Below are positions 9,123 through 17,271 of a DNA stretch of 64,000 bases, in pieces (the first letter of the stretch is position 1; every line of letters begins with the position of its first letter). The stretch is from Bacillus sp. UNC41MFS5 (GTDB lineage Bacteria > Bacillota > Bacilli > Bacillales_B > DSM-18226): positions 124,001-188,000 of the forward strand of contig NZ_JMLP01000010.1 of the NCBI RefSeq assembly GCF_000686805.1, in the 5' to 3' direction. A program made the translations under genes and the position numbers. Under the pieces are notes generated by a model. It did not search any database and had not been told where the DNA came from. It saw only the letters and a list, made by a program, of their open reading frames with translations.

Positions 9123-10028
9123 TTATTGATAGGGACTTAACCATTCAGGGTTCCTGTTCACACATATAGGACATTTCTCTGCTTCTGATTGAAAGGAATA
9201 GTAGGACTGACCACAATCCCCACATTCTTTTATATGAAAAGGGTGTGGAGACTCACTTTTTATTTTTATTTCTGGTCTGATCTGAATGGCATTCTCTAGG
9301 CAAATATCCGTACAATCACAACATTTAACACATTTATTACTCTCGATATGTAGGACTGAGTCTCTAATATGAAAGACTTCTTGTGGGCAAAAGGAAAAAC
9401 ACGCTCTACATAAGATACATTTATTATGATCCAACTCAACTGTGTAAAATTGGTATTCTGGAAAATAGTTTGCTAGATTCCACTCATTTGCTAACATTCT
9501 CCAAGAAGCTGGTGCCAGACTTTTTGCTAACTTCTTTCCCTCCGTTTGCATAGAGGTAAAAAAAGCTCTCCTTGAATATTTTTCTTTTGTATTCTTTTGT
9601 ACTAATTCAATGGGTCTCTGTCCTAATTCAATTAATATCTTATTCGTTTGTTTCATAACCGTTTCCCATTGTTGATTCATTCGATTGCAATCCATTTTAA
9701 CTGATGCCAATCCCCGGCACTTATAAATCAACATTTCCTTCACAGATGGTATATAGAATTCATTATAAATGAGGGATTGATTTTCAAATTCCCGCGTAAA
9801 AGCTATTCCTTCGATTGCTGACACGGGACAGCTAATGACACAATCTCCACAGGAAGAGCATTTTTCTCGATTTATTTCTATTGTTTGCTGATTGATAGAT
9901 AATGCCTCAAGGGAACAAGCTTCCATACAAACGGAGCACGTAGAATATACAGTTCTTTTCCGTGAGCACTTATTGGTAATATTCAAATCAAAATGCATGT
10001 TTTCAAGCCACTTTACTAAAAATGACAT
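9123..10028 (-). CDS. Polyferredoxin-like 4Fe-4S protein of the DMSO-reductase-like operon
   Basis: This is a 301-residue cytoplasmic-looking protein with no signal peptide. Four ferredoxin-type Cys clusters are visible: CSVCMEAC (about 32-39), CSSCGDCVISCP (about 57-68), CILCRACFSFCP (about 205-216) and CVKCCDCTDIC (about 232-242). A C-terminal CGDCG...CPIC pair looks like a rubredoxin-type metal knuckle. The middle (about 85-190) is a non-cysteine linker. It starts 39 bases after the DmsB-like gene and stands where a membrane anchor (DmsC) would be expected. It probably relays electrons to the reductase. I do not recognise a named family. Confidence 0.75.
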   Translation of the reverse strand: MSFLVKWLENMHFDLNITNKCSRKRTVYSTCSVCMEACSLEALSINQQTIEINREKCSSCGDCVISCPVSAIEGIAFTREFENQSLIYNEFYIPSVKEMLIYKCRGLASVKMDCNRMNQQWETVMKQTNKILIELGQRPIELVQKNTKEKYSRRAFFTSMQTEGKKLAKSLAPASWRMLANEWNLANYFPEYQFYTVELDHNKCILCRACFSFCPQEVFHIRDSVLHIESNKCVKCCDCTDICLENAIQIRPEIKIKSESPHPFHIKECGDCGQSYYSFQSEAEKCPICVNRNPEWLSPYQ

Positions 10029-10067
10029 ACACTCACCTTCTATTAAAAGATGCAGGACTGCGCAACT

Positions 10068-10667
10068 TTAATATTTTGGATCATGAACTGATAATTTCGC
10101 ATCTTTATGCGGGTTAATCACAATGTTTGGATTGGTCATAGCATTGCTTGGCATCCCTTTGATTTGACTTACACTTCCGTACTTTCTTCTTAACTCTTCG
10201 ACGGGTCCAAAATCAATCGCCCTCATTGGACAAGTCGAAACGCAAACAGGGTCTTCCCCCTTTGACTGTAGATCAATACAAAAATCACATTTATTCGATT
10301 TAAAGATCTTCTGATTATATTGTGGGGCTCCATAAGGACATGCCTTTATACATCGTTGAACCCCTTGACATATATCTTGATCGATTTTAACTACGCCTGT
10401 TTCTTTATTTTTTACAATCGCTCCTGTCGGGCAGCTTGGGAGACATTTTGGATTCGTACAATGATTGCAGGATATCGAAAAGTAAAAAGCTTTGATGTTT
10501 TGGACCATCCCTTTGGTAGGGCGTTGGATAAATGTGCCTTCCTCATAGGCATAAACCCTGCGGAAATTAATCCCGGTAGGTAAATCATTTTTATCCTTGC
10601 ATGACACACTACATGCTTTGCAACCTGTACAGAGACTTTGATTAATATAAAATCCTAACTGTTCCAA
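10068..10667 (-). CDS. DmsB-like iron-sulfur subunit (four 4Fe-4S clusters)
   Basis: This is an electron-transfer subunit of a DMSO-reductase-family enzyme. About 199 residues carry four Cys groups: CTGCKACSVSC, CNHCTNPKCLPSCP, CQGVQRCIKACP and CDFC...CVSTCP, the pattern of DmsB, PhsB and NrfC. The first in-frame GTG (10676) abuts the GGGGG of the ribosome binding site, so the TTG at 10667, eight bases downstream of it, is the better start. The gene lies 12 bases after dmsA. DmsB-type subunits have no signal and ride with DmsA through Tat. Confidence 0.88.
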   Translation of the reverse strand: MEQLGFYINQSLCTGCKACSVSCKDKNDLPTGINFRRVYAYEEGTFIQRPTKGMVQNIKAFYFSISCNHCTNPKCLPSCPTGAIVKNKETGVVKIDQDICQGVQRCIKACPYGAPQYNQKIFKSNKCDFCIDLQSKGEDPVCVSTCPMRAIDFGPVEELRRKYGSVSQIKGMPSNAMTNPNIVINPHKDAKLSVHDPKY

Positions 10668-10679
10668 CCTACTCACCCC

Positions 10680-13073
10680 CTATGCTTTTTTCACTTCAAC
10701 CAGGTTTGTTAGTTGCGGATTCGATTTTGCAAGGGCTGTTGGCCGTTGTGAAGTCAGGACATTAACAGACCCCCGTTGGTCATGTCCATCTTTATCAGGC
10801 GTATACCATGCTCCCTGTGGGATACCCACTACTCCTGGAGTGATTCTTGGAGTTACCTTGACATCGATAGATATTAAACCTCGCTCATTAAATACCTGAA
10901 CACGATCACCTTCTTTTATTCCACGCTTTTCTGCATCCTTAGGGTTCATCCACATCTCTTGTTTGGCTGCTTCCTCAAGCCATGCTTGATTATCGTAGGT
11001 TGAATGACATCTCCGTTTATAGTGCCAACTAATAAGTTGTAGAGGAAACTTCTTTATTATCGGATCTTGTGGTCCTTCCCATGAGGATATATATTTTGCA
11101 ATGGCTGGTATTTCATCAGGCTGATTCATGTCCCATAATGCCTTCGAAAATAACTCAATTTTACCTGATGGCGTTTCGAACGGATGATTTTTAAAATCAT
11201 CAATTTGCTCTTTAAAACCAATAAGAGGTGAGTCATATTTAAAATGATGAACCCCGTTCCTTCGAAATTCTTCAAATGAAGGGAAATCGGGACTCAACTC
11301 TTTCCGCGTTCTCTCTATACTTTCCTTAACAAGGTCAAGAGTTGATTTCCCACCAGTGAATTTTTCCTTCAGCCCAAACTTGTCCGCCACTTCTGCAAAT
11401 ACATCGTATTCATCACGACATTCATAAAGCGGGTCAATTGTTTTATCACCAAAAACGACGTAATCTCCAAAACACCATGGCACACCAATATCATACCGTT
11501 CAAAAAAGGTTGTTCCTGGCAGTAAAATATCAGCATATTTCGCACTTGGAGTCATAAAAATATCACTGACCACTATAAACTCTACCTTACTTTCATCCTC
11601 AAGAAGCTTTCTTGTTTTATTGATTTCAGCATGTTGATTAATCAACATGTTACCAGCCATGTTGAAAATTAATTTTATGTTAGTTGTTAACTTATCTGTA
11701 CCATCTAGGCCATCCGCTGCTGTCATATCAGTTCCTTTTTCAACAGCCTTGGTCCAAAGGAAGCACGGAATCGAAGCTTTGACTGGATTTTCATACGAAA
11801 ATGGATAAACAATGTCCGAACGGCTCCAATAACCGGTTCCTGCTGCCCATCCGCCAAGCTTCCCGACATTACCTGTAAGACAAGCCAACTGTGCACCGCC
11901 GCGCATGTACTGTTCTCCATACGCTTGTCGCTGTGCTGCCCAACCTTGAATAAGTGCTGCTGGCTTTGTTTTTGCATAGTCCCTTGCAATTTCACGTATC
12001 TTTGCAGCTGGGACCCCGCAAATTTTCTCAGCCCATTCAGGTGTTTTTTCAATCCCATCCTTTTCACCCAATAGGTAGCTTTTTAACGACTCTTCTTTAG
12101 CTACACCCGTTGGCATATGGTCACCGTCAAAACCAATACAATATTTATCAAGAAATGCTTGATCATGTAATTTTTCGGTAACAATCACATACCCCATTGC
12201 ATCCATCATCGCGTTGTCTGTTGTCGGAAGAATCGGAATCCACTCATCCGCAAAGGCAATCGCTGTATCAGTATAACGCGGGTCAATGACAATGATTTTT
12301 GCGCCGTTTTGTTTTGCTTGCATTAAATATTCTCGGTATGGGGTTGAAAAAATCATTTCTGATGGATTTTGCCCCCATAAAATTATGTACTTTGAGTGCA
12401 GTAAGCTATCAAAACTGCTGCCAGAATTATTTGTACCATACGTATAAGGGGTGGCCACATTTCCTGCACCAGAACTATAGTCATTTCGATAATTTAAAAA
12501 GCCGCCTGTAAGTGCTAATAGTTTCCTTGCTGCATTTTTCCCTCCATGTAACCCCCAACTTTGTCCAGAGGCATAATTAACATATCTCGATTCTGGACCA
12601 TAATGATCACCAATTCGTTTCACTTCAGATGCAATTGTTTCAATTGCTTCCTCCCAAGAAATTCTCTTAAATTTTCCCTCACCCCGTTTGCCAATCCGTT
12701 TCATTGGATACTTTAAGCGGTCAGGGTCATATAGCATGTTCCGATAATTTCTACCTCTGATACATGCTCTTAGCGGCGGTGTAGTAAAATCACCGCTTTC
12801 TTGAGTGTCAGTACTTACACGAACAACCATTCCATCCCTTACATGTGCTTTTATGACACATCGCCCGCCACAATTATTAATGCTGCAAGTTGAAATAATT
12901 TTCTCCGTATCTTTAGCATTTGCTGTCTTCGGCTCTTCGCCCCGTTTAACAAGCATCTTAGTACCAATTCCACCAGCAATAACAGGAATTCCAATCGCTC
13001 CGGACCATTTCAAAAATGTCCGTCGCTGCATTTTATTTGATAATATATCTTTTAAATTTTTCTTATCCGACAT
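10680..13073 (-). CDS. DMSO-reductase-family molybdopterin catalytic subunit (DmsA-like), Tat-exported
   Basis: This 797-residue oxidoreductase resembles E. coli DmsA along its whole length. It has a Tat signal (RRTFLKW, twin Arg17-18, hydrophobic stretch 24-42), an N-terminal 4Fe-4S site (Cys63, Cys68, Cys72, Cys104) and the NDYSSG motif whose Ser200 or 201 is the expected molybdenum ligand. Conserved blocks include IIVIDPRYTDTAIAFADEW and SAKYADILLPG. The substrate could be DMSO, another S- or N-oxide, or selenate; sequence alone does not decide. The gene overlaps the chaperone gene by 11 bases and has a strong GGGAGG site. Confidence 0.9.
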   Translation of the reverse strand: MSDKKNLKDILSNKMQRRTFLKWSGAIGIPVIAGGIGTKMLVKRGEEPKTANAKDTEKIISTCSINNCGGRCVIKAHVRDGMVVRVSTDTQESGDFTTPPLRACIRGRNYRNMLYDPDRLKYPMKRIGKRGEGKFKRISWEEAIETIASEVKRIGDHYGPESRYVNYASGQSWGLHGGKNAARKLLALTGGFLNYRNDYSSGAGNVATPYTYGTNNSGSSFDSLLHSKYIILWGQNPSEMIFSTPYREYLMQAKQNGAKIIVIDPRYTDTAIAFADEWIPILPTTDNAMMDAMGYVIVTEKLHDQAFLDKYCIGFDGDHMPTGVAKEESLKSYLLGEKDGIEKTPEWAEKICGVPAAKIREIARDYAKTKPAALIQGWAAQRQAYGEQYMRGGAQLACLTGNVGKLGGWAAGTGYWSRSDIVYPFSYENPVKASIPCFLWTKAVEKGTDMTAADGLDGTDKLTTNIKLIFNMAGNMLINQHAEINKTRKLLEDESKVEFIVVSDIFMTPSAKYADILLPGTTFFERYDIGVPWCFGDYVVFGDKTIDPLYECRDEYDVFAEVADKFGLKEKFTGGKSTLDLVKESIERTRKELSPDFPSFEEFRRNGVHHFKYDSPLIGFKEQIDDFKNHPFETPSGKIELFSKALWDMNQPDEIPAIAKYISSWEGPQDPIIKKFPLQLISWHYKRRCHSTYDNQAWLEEAAKQEMWMNPKDAEKRGIKEGDRVQVFNERGLISIDVKVTPRITPGVVGIPQGAWYTPDKDGHDQRGSVNVLTSQRPTALAKSNPQLTNLVEVKKA

Positions 13074-13734
13074 CGTTTAACGCCTCCCTTACTTCAAGTA
13101 AAGTCGTCAAATCAGAGCTCAATAAGTCTTCCAAGAGCATTGCTGCACCCAAGTATAATTGACTGCCTGTATGTTCAATGATGCGTTTACAGAAATCTGG
13201 CACCCAAATGGTTAAATGTTCTTCAAGAAAATGAATTTGGCTTAAAATTAATTCAATAACCCTCTCTATCCGGGCCTCTTGTAAACTCAAATCTATGAGA
13301 GAGAGCATAAATTCCAATTCAAGTAAAAGGTGATCATCTGGTTCATTATTTTCGTTTTTAAATTGAAGACCAAATTGATGGTATTGTTCTCTGACTTGAT
13401 AGGTCCATTCCTCAAATAATAAATGTTCTCTGCTTCGATAAAATGACTCCCAAGGTGGTGCCACAAGCGGTCCAGGTCCCACAAATAATCGATGAAATTC
13501 TTCATATTCTCGGTTGATTTGCTCCTCCGTTAACTGTTCAAAAACGTTTTGAAGAATCTTTCCCCCCTCATGAATTTCTTCTAGTTCTTGCAAATTCCCA
13601 TGATTCCGAATCTTTACTAATATCTCGCTCCCTGAAGGCTCTAAAAATAACAAATGAATAAATTGATAATATTTTTTTCTAGCTAATAATAAGGGCTGCA
13701 ACTGAATATGTATTGGGTCGGTCACAGTAATCAT
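13063..13734 (-). CDS. TorD/DmsD-family Tat-enzyme maturation chaperone
   Basis: It probably binds the DmsA-like signal peptide and guides cofactor insertion before Tat export. The 223-residue, mostly helical protein has the family hallmark EFHRLFVGPGPLVAPPWESFY (about 80-100) and the downstream EPDDHLLLELEFM block (about 131-143). It is the first gene of the operon, with a GGGAGAT site six bases before the ATG. Unlike E. coli dmsABC with its unlinked dmsD, the chaperone gene leads here. Confidence 0.88.
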   Translation of the reverse strand: MITVTDPIHIQLQPLLLARKKYYQFIHLLFLEPSGSEILVKIRNHGNLQELEEIHEGGKILQNVFEQLTEEQINREYEEFHRLFVGPGPLVAPPWESFYRSREHLLFEEWTYQVREQYHQFGLQFKNENNEPDDHLLLELEFMLSLIDLSLQEARIERVIELILSQIHFLEEHLTIWVPDFCKRIIEHTGSQLYLGAAMLLEDLLSSDLTTLLEVREALNDVG

Positions 13735-13750
13735 TTATCTCCCATCTTTT

Positions 13751-13766
13751 TGTGAAATATTTCACA
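13751..13766. promoter_or_regulatory. Perfect Fnr/CRP-type palindrome upstream of the DMSO-reductase-like operon
   Basis: TGTGAAATATTTCACA is a perfect palindrome and fits the Fnr consensus TGTGA-N6-TCACA exactly. It lies 17 bases before the torD-like start codon. Oxygen control would suit a terminal reductase. The site is so close to the ORF that it would overlap the transcript start rather than sit at -41.5, so its effect (activation or repression) is unclear. Confidence 0.7.
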
Positions 13767-14018
13767 TATGTATTTATAACCAATCACCTACTCCTCAAAA
13801 TAATCACTAGTTACTTTTTTAACAATCTAATTTTACCTTATTACCAAGGCATGGAAACTATATTTCCGAATTATTCACATTAAATTCAAAATGGTGTGAA
13901 ATCAATTTGGAAAAACTGACAATGCTTGTGAAAAATAGTAATTGCGATTCAATTTTTTCTTGTTGAAACAAAAATGTGTATAATAGTATGGATGAATATA
14001 TTGCAGAGGATGATACAC

Positions 14019-14306
14019 TTGAACATTACTGGACACACAGTTGAAAAATTAGAAGATCCATTCGGTTTATTATCAGGTGACCGCTATGAGTTTTTCCTAG
14101 AACTAGAAGTTGATGACGAAGATGAGCTTTATTCAGATAAAGGAATTGGATTAAGAGCCATTTTCGTTAGCGACGAAAATGGTAACAAAATCACCAACTC
14201 CTATCTTTATGAGCGCGGGAGTGAAAAGGTGCTGGACTTTGAACTCGAAGAGGATGAAGAAGAACTGGTTATAGCATATTGTAAAGAAAACGCAAAAGAG
14301 GAATAA
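14019..14306 (+). CDS. DUF6509 family protein
   Basis: A small acidic protein of about 95 residues, recognised as the conserved Bacillus DUF6509 type by its N-terminus (NITGHTVEKLEDPFGLLSG). It has no signal or membrane segment, and its function is unknown. A longer reading frame starts at 13974, but a -10 box TATAAT (13979-13984) lies inside it. The AGAGG site points to the TTG at 14019 (spacing nine) as the real start. Confidence 0.72.
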   Translation: MNITGHTVEKLEDPFGLLSGDRYEFFLELEVDDEDELYSDKGIGLRAIFVSDENGNKITNSYLYERGSEKVLDFELEEDEEELVIAYCKENAKEE

Positions 14307-14311
14307 TAAAA

Positions 14312-14345
14312 AAGCAGGGAGTAATGAAATCTCCCTGCTTCCTTT
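14312..14345. terminator. Bidirectional terminator
   Basis: A 10-bp stem (14312-14321 with 14331-14340) is followed by CCTTTTT on the plus strand and by TTTTTTATT on the minus strand. It is shared by the DUF6509 gene and ydjO. Confidence 0.88.
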
Positions 14346-14349
14346 TTAT

Positions 14350-14553
14350 TTACATAAAATTTTTACTATGATTATGAATTACTTGTAATTCTTTAGTACT
14401 TTCAGTCATTTCACTTTTGCAGATCGGACATAGAGGCACTTCCGTGCTTTTAAAATTGTCGCGAACCCAGCATTTGCAACTTTCTGAAGTACAAACCCAT
14501 ATTTTCGTTTCTTCTAATTTGATTTCCTCATCATTTTTTCTACCAAACGCCAA
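14350..14553 (-). CDS. ydjO: YdjO-like cold-inducible zinc-ribbon protein
   Basis: A 67-residue protein with two Cys pairs, CTSESCKCW and CPIC, forming a probable zinc ribbon, plus the WVRDNF block typical of the Bacillus YdjO family, described as cold inducible. The TTG at 14553 lies seven bases after AAGGGG and is preferred over the GTG at 14562, which touches that site. It lies near the cold-shock gene, on the same strand but with a terminator between them. Confidence 0.78.
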   Translation of the reverse strand: MAFGRKNDEEIKLEETKIWVCTSESCKCWVRDNFKSTEVPLCPICKSEMTESTKELQVIHNHSKNFM

Positions 14554-14695
14554 AACGATCACCCCTTGTTATTAGTGCATGACTGTTTTTACTATTTTGT
14601 TTGTTAGCTAAATAATATGGAAAATATCAATATACATCATTTAGCAGTTTCCCATTGCCATTGAAACTAGTACATTAATTATAAATATTATAGAT

Positions 14696-14731
14696 AAAAA
14701 GGTGATGCTAGATCGGGTGCATCACCTTTTT
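14696..14731 (-). terminator. Terminator of the cold-shock gene
   Basis: A 12-13 bp stem (14696-14708 with 14719-14731) ends in TTTTT followed by ATC on the minus strand. It lies about a dozen bases after the csp stop codon. Confidence 0.88.
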
Positions 14732-14743
14732 ATTTTAAGAGAA

Positions 14744-14944
14744 TTAAACTGTTTGAACGTTAGATGCTTGTGGTCCACGAGCGCCTTCAACGATTTCGAA
14801 AGACACTGATTGGCCTTCTTCTAAAGTTTTAAAGCCTTCTGATTGAATAGCTGAAAAGTGAACAAATACGTCTTGACCGCCATCTGCTTCGATAAATCCA
14901 AAACCTTTTTCTGCATTAAACCATTTAACTTTACCGTTGTTCAT
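14744..14944 (-). CDS. Cold-shock protein (CspA/CspB family)
   Basis: A 66-residue single-strand nucleic acid chaperone with the RNP motifs KGFGFIE and VFVHFSAI, close to B. subtilis CspB/CspD. It acts on mRNA in the cytoplasm. The reading frame extends nine codons further upstream, but the GGGGGTT site six bases before the ATG at 14944 fixes the start. It sits behind a strong promoter and a leader of about 150 bases that contains a large hairpin. Confidence 0.97.
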   Translation of the reverse strand: MNNGKVKWFNAEKGFGFIEADGGQDVFVHFSAIQSEGFKTLEEGQSVSFEIVEGARGPQASNVQTV

Positions 14945-14991
14945 AAAATAACCCCCAAAATAATTGTTCACTTTTAGTTTATTTTACATTT

Positions 14992-15058
14992 AAAAAAAAT
15001 AAAAAAGACGTACTGTCACGAGGGTAATAGACATCACCCACATGTTCGTGCAGTTACG
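14992..15058 (-). promoter_or_regulatory. Structured cold-shock 5' leader with terminator-like hairpin
   Basis: Read on the minus strand, 15058-15009 folds into a 12-bp stem (4+3+5 bp, one bulged A on each side) enclosing a second 7-bp stem (GGGTGAT with ATTACCC). The run TCTTTTTTATTTTTTT follows directly. This is the layout of an intrinsic terminator placed about 50 bases before the csp start codon, or a U-rich cold-shock leader element. Csp mRNAs are known for long leaders; this fold is read by eye. Confidence 0.6.
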
Positions 15059-15104
15059 GCTACCTAAACCAATAAATATTTAACTAACTTAAAAGCGTAT
15101 CTTT

Positions 15105-15133
15105 ATTTTAACAGATTTTGGCCATACCGTCAA
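15105..15133 (-). promoter_or_regulatory. Sigma-A promoter of the cold-shock gene
   Basis: TTGACG (15133-15128) and TAAAAT (15110-15105) are separated by 17 bases on the minus strand. Transcription would start near 15098, giving a leader of about 150 bases. Confidence 0.82.
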
Positions 15134-15215
15134 TTTGAATTTCAAAAACTAGGAAATTCAGATAAAATATTTCAGTATAATAATAACTTGCCAAACTTGT
15201 CTCGTTCTAGCAGAA

Positions 15216-15240
15216 AATGAAACTCTAAACGAGTTTCATT
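15216..15240 (-). terminator. Probable terminator of the nucleoside hydrolase gene
   Basis: A perfect 10-bp stem (15216-15225 with 15231-15240) overlaps the stop codon. The following U tract is short (ATTTTC), so termination may be partial. Confidence 0.6.
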
Positions 15241-16201
15241 ATTCTTTATTAAATTCACCTTGTAAAAATATTTCCACGAAGTTGACAGAAAATTTCGTTA
15301 CATCAATTTCCATCCCGATGTTATCAAGTGATTCAGTGGGTTCCTGATCTGGTTTTGGTCGAAAGTCTGCAATGCTTTTTCCCTTGGCATTCCCAAATTG
15401 CTCCACTCTCACTCGTTTTGGGATATATTTCACCAGATCGGGCTCCGTTAGCGCCATAAGAGGGACTACGTCATGAAGCGGTGCCCCTTTAATACCCGGG
15501 ACATTTTTCTGATAGGCTTTATAGTAATAATCAAAGGCTGGTTTTAATAGCGGGCGGAAAGGTGTGGGGCTGTTTTGGCTAAGAAAGTCAATAATTTCGG
15601 GCGTGATGATTGCTTTATTGGTAACATTTAATGGGTATAAGTTGATATTATGTGCTTTTTCCATCACAGTATGTGCCGCAATTGGGTCAACATAAAAATT
15701 CGCTTCGGCTTCAGCACTAATATTCCCCGGAACCAAAAAAGCCCCCCCCATAATATAAAAAGCATTGACTCCTTTAAGTGCGCCATTTCCATATAAGATA
15801 AACATTAAGGCTAACTCGGTCAATCTTCCTACAGAAACAATAATAAGATTACCTTCAAACTGAGTTACTATCTCACTGATTTTGTTAATATCATATACCT
15901 TCACATTCTGTATTGTATCAGGAGGTTTAATGGGTCCTAATCCCTCTTCTCCATGTATCTCCGGGTAATATGTTATCGGTTCACCTAATAGGGGTCCTGC
16001 GGTACCTGCTATGATTGGAATATCAGCTCTGCCACCTAATGTTAACAAGTAGGCTGTATTTTTAACTGATTTGTCTTTAGGGGTATTACCATAACCACTG
16101 ACAATACCAACCAGGTTAATTTTTGGATTTAGTAAGGCATACATTATGGCAAAAGAATCATCGATACCTGGATCAGCAATCATGAGGACATTAGTAGCCA
16201 T
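15239..16201 (-). CDS. Inosine-uridine preferring nucleoside hydrolase family protein
   Basis: It probably cleaves nucleosides to base plus ribose. The N-terminal calcium-binding motif of the family, usually DTDPGxDD, appears as ADPGIDD (residues 9-15), so the first Asp of the DTD is Ala here. Other family segments (GNTPKDKSVKNT, LGRADIPIIAGT-like, YVDPIAAHTVM) are present. The ATG at 16201 follows GGGGGAGAT and is preferred over the longer frame. It stands alone. The substrate is uncertain. Confidence 0.8.
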   Translation of the reverse strand: MATNVLMIADPGIDDSFAIMYALLNPKINLVGIVSGYGNTPKDKSVKNTAYLLTLGGRADIPIIAGTAGPLLGEPITYYPEIHGEEGLGPIKPPDTIQNVKVYDINKISEIVTQFEGNLIIVSVGRLTELALMFILYGNGALKGVNAFYIMGGAFLVPGNISAEAEANFYVDPIAAHTVMEKAHNINLYPLNVTNKAIITPEIIDFLSQNSPTPFRPLLKPAFDYYYKAYQKNVPGIKGAPLHDVVPLMALTEPDLVKYIPKRVRVEQFGNAKGKSIADFRPKPDQEPTESLDNIGMEIDVTKFSVNFVEIFLQGEFNKE

Positions 16202-16265
16202 GCCTATCTCCCCCAATAAATTATATTTCTAAAAAATATGCAATTTAATTGAATGAAAGAACTAA

Positions 16266-16298
16266 TATAAAAACCGATTCGTTGATTCGAATCGGTTT
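16266..16298 (-). terminator. Terminator of ku
   Basis: An 11-bp stem (16271-16281 with 16288-16298) followed by a short T/A tract on the minus strand lies just after the ku stop. Confidence 0.82.
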
Positions 16299-16311
16299 TG
16301 TGAATACTTCC

Positions 16312-17142
16312 CTATGCTCGTTTTTTGACTCTTGGTGCTGCTTTCTTTCTTGGCGCAGCCGTTTTTGGAGGTTTCGTCCGGTCAATGGAAGCTTGTAATG
16401 CCGCCATTAAGTCCGTGACATTTGAAGCCACTTCCTTCGTTGCTGCAGATACAGTTTCTTGTCCATTTCGTTTCGTCTCAATTAATTCAAGCAATGCGGT
16501 TCTGTAATCGTCCGTATATTTTTCAGGGTTAAAATCTGATGTTAATTGGTCAATCAACATGATGGCAGTATCAAGTTCTCTTTCGGTTACCTTATCTTCA
16601 GCAGGTACACTCGGTACATCACCCGCTTTTCGAACTTCATCTGGATAGTGGATGGTTTCCATGACTAACACATTTTCATACACACGTATGACTGCTAATT
16701 GCTCTTTGGAACGAATGATAATTTTGGCAAGTCCCACTTTTTGAGACTCCAGTAAGGCTTTTCTTAGCAAGGAATAGGCCTTGCCTCCACCCTCACTTGG
16801 AGACATATAGTAACTGCGATCGTAGTAAATTGGATCAATTTGCTCCATTTTAACAAAATCAATAATTTCAACCGCTTTATCCTCGTTTTCTTTACGTAAC
16901 TTTTCAAGCTCTTCATTATCTAGGACGACAAATTTCCCTTTTGTATACTCATACGCTTTAACGATATCTTCTGGTTTCACTTCTTCCTCACAGACAGAAC
17001 ATATTTTCTCATATTTAATGGGAGCATGACATTTGTTATGCAGTGTTCGAAGCTTGATATCTTTATCTTCTGTTGCCGTATGGAGTTTGATGGGTATATT
17101 TACAAGTCCAAAACTGATACTGCCCTTCCACATCGTATGCAT
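16312..17142 (-). CDS. ku: Ku DNA end-binding protein (non-homologous end joining)
   Basis: It forms the homodimeric ring that binds double-strand breaks and recruits LigD. The 276-residue protein shows the bacterial Ku core, starting MWKGSISFGLVNIPIKL and including CSVCEEEV (about 46-53) and the YYDRSYYMSP segment. It ends in a basic tail (KKAAPRKKAAPRVKKRA) of the DNA-binding, LigD-recruiting type. The ATG at 17142 follows GGAGAAATA and is preferred to a longer frame. It is divergent from ligD. In B. subtilis the ykoV/ykoU pair is controlled by sigma-G; no such promoter was confirmed here. Confidence 0.96.
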   Translation of the reverse strand: MHTMWKGSISFGLVNIPIKLHTATEDKDIKLRTLHNKCHAPIKYEKICSVCEEEVKPEDIVKAYEYTKGKFVVLDNEELEKLRKENEDKAVEIIDFVKMEQIDPIYYDRSYYMSPSEGGGKAYSLLRKALLESQKVGLAKIIIRSKEQLAVIRVYENVLVMETIHYPDEVRKAGDVPSVPAEDKVTERELDTAIMLIDQLTSDFNPEKYTDDYRTALLELIETKRNGQETVSAATKEVASNVTDLMAALQASIDRTKPPKTAAPRKKAAPRVKKRA

Positions 17143-17271
17143 CTGTATTTCTCCATTCTTTTTGTTATTATTTTGCGTTACCAAGACATTCACATTCCTA
17201 AAAACATTTGGAAAAGAATGAATCTAAGTATTTTTAAACAAAATATATGAAAAAGAAGGGACCAATTATCC

